In this document: one piece after another, positions 4,830 to 6,926 of the stretch
Numbering within the stretch: the stretch's first letter is position 1
Layout of the letters: the number at the start of each line of letters is the position of its first letter
Assembly (NCBI GenBank): GCA_036518635.1
Contig: DATDMT010000204.1
Coordinates: 1 to 6,926, forward strand
DNA: 6,926 nucleotides
Reading direction: 5' to 3'
From: AWTP1-18 sp036518635
GTDB lineage: Bacteria > Pseudomonadota > Gammaproteobacteria > Burkholderiales > Rhodocyclaceae
Translations under genes and position numbers: made by a program
The notes under the pieces: generated by a model
The model's input: the letters and a program-made list of their open reading frames with translations, nothing else
Told to the model about the DNA's origin: nothing
Databases searched by the model: none

Positions 4830-6926
4830 ATGACGACTGACATCCGCAGCTCCGAGGAGTACCACCTGCAAGAAACCCCCGTCGGCCAACTCGGCCTGCC
4901 CCTGCCCCAGGAAATTTCGGGCGAGGTGCTGATCGAGAAATATGCCAAGGGCAATGAGCGCAACGTCCATGAGGTGCGCGCCCGAGTCGCCCGCGCCCTG
5001 GCCGCCCACGAGCCGGACGAGACCCGCGCCTACTGGGAAACCCGCTTCATCGAAGCCCAGGAACACGGCTTCGTCCCCGCCGGCCGGATCAACTCCGCCG
5101 CCGGCACCGACCTCTGCGCCACCCTGATCAACTGCTTCGTCCAGCCGGTGGGCGATTCCGTCGGCGAGACCGTGGACGGCCGCCCCGGCATCTACACCGC
5201 CCTGGCCCAGGCCGCGGAAACCATGCGTCGCGGCGGCGGCGTGGGTTACGACTTCTCCTCGATTCGCCCGATCGGCGCCCTGGTCAAGGGCACCCAGTCC
5301 CGCGCCTCCGGCCCCATCTCCTTCATGCGCGTCTTCGACCGCTCCTGCGAGACCGTCGAATCCGCCGGCTCCCGCCGCGGCGCCCAGATGGGCGTGATGC
5401 GCTGCGACCACCCGGACATCGAGGACTTCATCCACGCCAAGGACAAGGGCGACCTGACCAACTTCAACATCTCGGTGGGCGTCACCGACGAGTTCATGAA
5501 GGCCGTCGAAGCCGATGGCACCGTGGACCTGACCCACCGCGCCGCGCCCAGCGCCGAAGTCCTGGAAGCCGGCGCCTACCAGCGCGAAGACGGCCTCTGG
5601 GTGTACCGCAAGGTGCCCGCCCGGGACCTGTGGGATCAGGTGATGCGTTCCACCTACGACCACGCCGAGCCGGGGATTCTGTTCCTCGACCGAATGAACC
5701 GGGACAACAACCTCTACTACTGCGAGACCATCGAGGCCACCAACCCCTGCGCCGAACAGCCGCTGCCGCCCTACGGCTGCTGCTGCCTGGGCTCGATCAA
5801 CCTGACCCTGTTCGTCGAGGCCGCCTTCACCGAACAGGCCAGCTTCGACTTCGCCGGCTTCGCCAAGGTGGTCGAGACTTCGGTGCGGATGCTGGACGAC
5901 GTCCTCGAAGCCACCCACTGGCCGCTGGAGCAACAGGCTGCCGAAGCCGCCTCCAAGCGCCGCGTCGGCCTCGGCTTCACCGGCCTGGGCGACACCCTGA
6001 TCATGCTGCGCCTGAAGTACGACACGCCGGACGCCCGCGCCATGGCCACCAAGATTTCCGAGTTCATGCGCGACAAGGCCTACCTGGCCTCCGTCGAGCT
6101 GGCCAAGGAACGGGGCGCTTTCCCGCTGTTCAACGCCGATCTGTATCTGTCTGGCGGCAACTTCGCTTCGCGCCTGCCCCAGGACGTCAAGGACCAGATC
6201 CGCAAGCACGGCATCCGCAATTCCCACCTGCTGTCCATCGCCCCCACCGGCACCATCTCCCTGGCCTTCGCCGACAACGCCTCCAACGGCATCGAGCCGC
6301 CCTTCTCCTGGACCTACACTCGCAAGAAGCGCATGGCCGACGGTACCCACAAGGAGTACGCGGTCGAGGACTACGCCTGGCGCCTCTACAAGCACATGGG
6401 CGGCGACACCAACAAGCTGCCCGACTACTTCGTCACCGCCCTGGAAATCTCCGCCCAGGCCCATGAGGAAATGGTCGCCGCGGTGGCCCCCTATGTGGAC
6501 ACCTCCATCTCGAAGACGGTGAACGTCCCCGCCGACTACCCCTACGCCGACTTCGAAGACCTCTACATGGCGGCCTGGAAGTCGGGCCTGAAGGGCCTGG
6601 CCACCTACCGTCCCAACAGCGTGCTGGGTTCCGTGCTCTCCGTGGCCCCCACCACCGAGCAAAAGCAGCCCCAGGACGTGACCCTGGATAGCGCCAACCG
6701 CCGCCTGTCCATCGGCGCCCTGCCCGCCCCGGTGCTGGCTTCCCTGCGCTGGCCCGGCCGACCGCGGATGACCGACGGCAACTCCGCCTGGTCCTACATG
6801 ATCGAAACGCCCCACGGCGAATACGCCCTGTTCGTCGGCCAGATCGAGAACGACATGGGCCGCGCCCTGCCCTTCGAAGTCTGGGTGAACGGCACCGAGC
6901 AGCCGCGCGGCCTGGGCGCCGTGGCC
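4830..6926 (+). CDS. nrdJ: Adenosylcobalamin-dependent (class II) ribonucleotide reductase, C-terminus beyond window
   Basis: The frame is open for 699 codons from ATG 4830 to the window edge, with no stop, so the gene is 3'-incomplete here. It reduces ribonucleotides to deoxyribonucleotides using a thiyl radical generated from adenosylcobalamin, without oxygen and without a separate radical subunit. Key residues are visible: Cys102 in LINCFV, the likely first redox Cys; RRGGGVGYDFSSIRP (133-147); GSRRGAQMG (180-188); NPCAE (305-309) with Asn305, radical Cys307 and Glu309; the Cys317-319 cluster in YGCCCLGS, where Cys318 aligns with the second redox Cys at the 11-residue distance known from Thermotoga NrdJ; and APTGTIS (471-477), the phosphate-binding loop. 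WKSGLKGLATYRPNSVLGSVL marks the end of the barrel, and ENDMGRALPFEVWVNG near the end belongs to the TSCPD-like C-terminal region. No ATP-cone precedes the catalytic domain. Family members of this type are usually 900 aa or more, so some 200-300 residues, including the C-terminal Cys pair, probably lie outside. Paired NrdR boxes precede it. Confidence 0.95.
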   Translation, partial: MTTDIRSSEEYHLQETPVGQLGLPLPQEISGEVLIEKYAKGNERNVHEVRARVARALAAHEPDETRAYWETRFIEAQEHGFVPAGRINSAAGTDLCATLINCFVQPVGDSVGETVDGRPGIYTALAQAAETMRRGGGVGYDFSSIRPIGALVKGTQSRASGPISFMRVFDRSCETVESAGSRRGAQMGVMRCDHPDIEDFIHAKDKGDLTNFNISVGVTDEFMKAVEADGTVDLTHRAAPSAEVLEAGAYQREDGLWVYRKVPARDLWDQVMRSTYDHAEPGILFLDRMNRDNNLYYCETIEATNPCAEQPLPPYGCCCLGSINLTLFVEAAFTEQASFDFAGFAKVVETSVRMLDDVLEATHWPLEQQAAEAASKRRVGLGFTGLGDTLIMLRLKYDTPDARAMATKISEFMRDKAYLASVELAKERGAFPLFNADLYLSGGNFASRLPQDVKDQIRKHGIRNSHLLSIAPTGTISLAFADNASNGIEPPFSWTYTRKKRMADGTHKEYAVEDYAWRLYKHMGGDTNKLPDYFVTALEISAQAHEEMVAAVAPYVDTSISKTVNVPADYPYADFEDLYMAAWKSGLKGLATYRPNSVLGSVLSVAPTTEQKQPQDVTLDSANRRLSIGALPAPVLASLRWPGRPRMTDGNSAWSYMIETPHGEYALFVGQIENDMGRALPFEVWVNGTEQPRGLGAVA

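Noticed and set aside
5769..5809. Three consecutive Cys codons in nrdJ as a possible oddity
   Set aside because: The YGCCCLGS stretch lies at the normal position of the second redox Cys, and adjacent cysteines here are usual in proteobacterial NrdJ as far as I recall.
4815..6815. A 666-codon open frame on the minus strand across nrdJ
   Set aside because: The plus frame encodes recognisable NrdJ motifs throughout. The minus frame yields low-complexity Gly/Ala/Val/His-rich protein with no motif, a known effect of high third-position GC on the opposite strand.

Overview
The window is a GC-rich chromosomal segment with strongly G/C-biased third codon positions. A MaoC-phosphate acetyltransferase fusion, acetate kinase and an adenosylcobalamin-dependent class II ribonucleotide reductase together suggest a metabolically versatile betaproteobacterium, perhaps of the Rhodocyclales type. 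That placement is inferred from gene content and style, not from a search. I see no phage, insertion sequence, CRISPR array, tRNA or rRNA.

Layout: positions 1-105 hold a truncated GC-rich hairpin and the leader of the first gene. Positions 106-4410 hold four tightly packed plus-strand genes: a bifunctional MaoC-like hydratase/phosphate acetyltransferase (106-1512), acetate kinase ackA (1513-2700), a His-rich zinc-type cation diffusion facilitator (2705-3679, TTG start) and a short-chain dehydrogenase/reductase (3676-4410). The gaps are 0 nt, 4 nt and a 4-nt ATGA overlap, so they are probably one operon. Positions 4411-4829 are a 419-nt intergenic region with several hairpins, a clear rho-independent terminator (4612-4635) and, beyond it, two NrdR-box-like sites exactly 32 bp apart. 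From 4830 the class II ribonucleotide reductase gene nrdJ runs off the right edge, with 699 codons visible and no stop.

Function: the first two genes form the Pta-AckA route, acetyl-CoA to acetyl phosphate to acetate plus ATP, reversible for acetate activation. The zinc exporter and the SDR are co-transcribed with no obvious biochemical link to acetate. nrdJ is a separate transcription unit that makes deoxyribonucleotides without needing or being killed by oxygen, provided B12 is available, and the paired boxes suggest NrdR represses it.

Most of the window is ordinary housekeeping DNA. The points worth a second look are the tandem NrdR boxes, a His-to-Tyr change at the expected catalytic position of the MaoC domain, and a possible short structured RNA ending at the intergenic terminator. 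I found no convincing undescribed multi-gene system.
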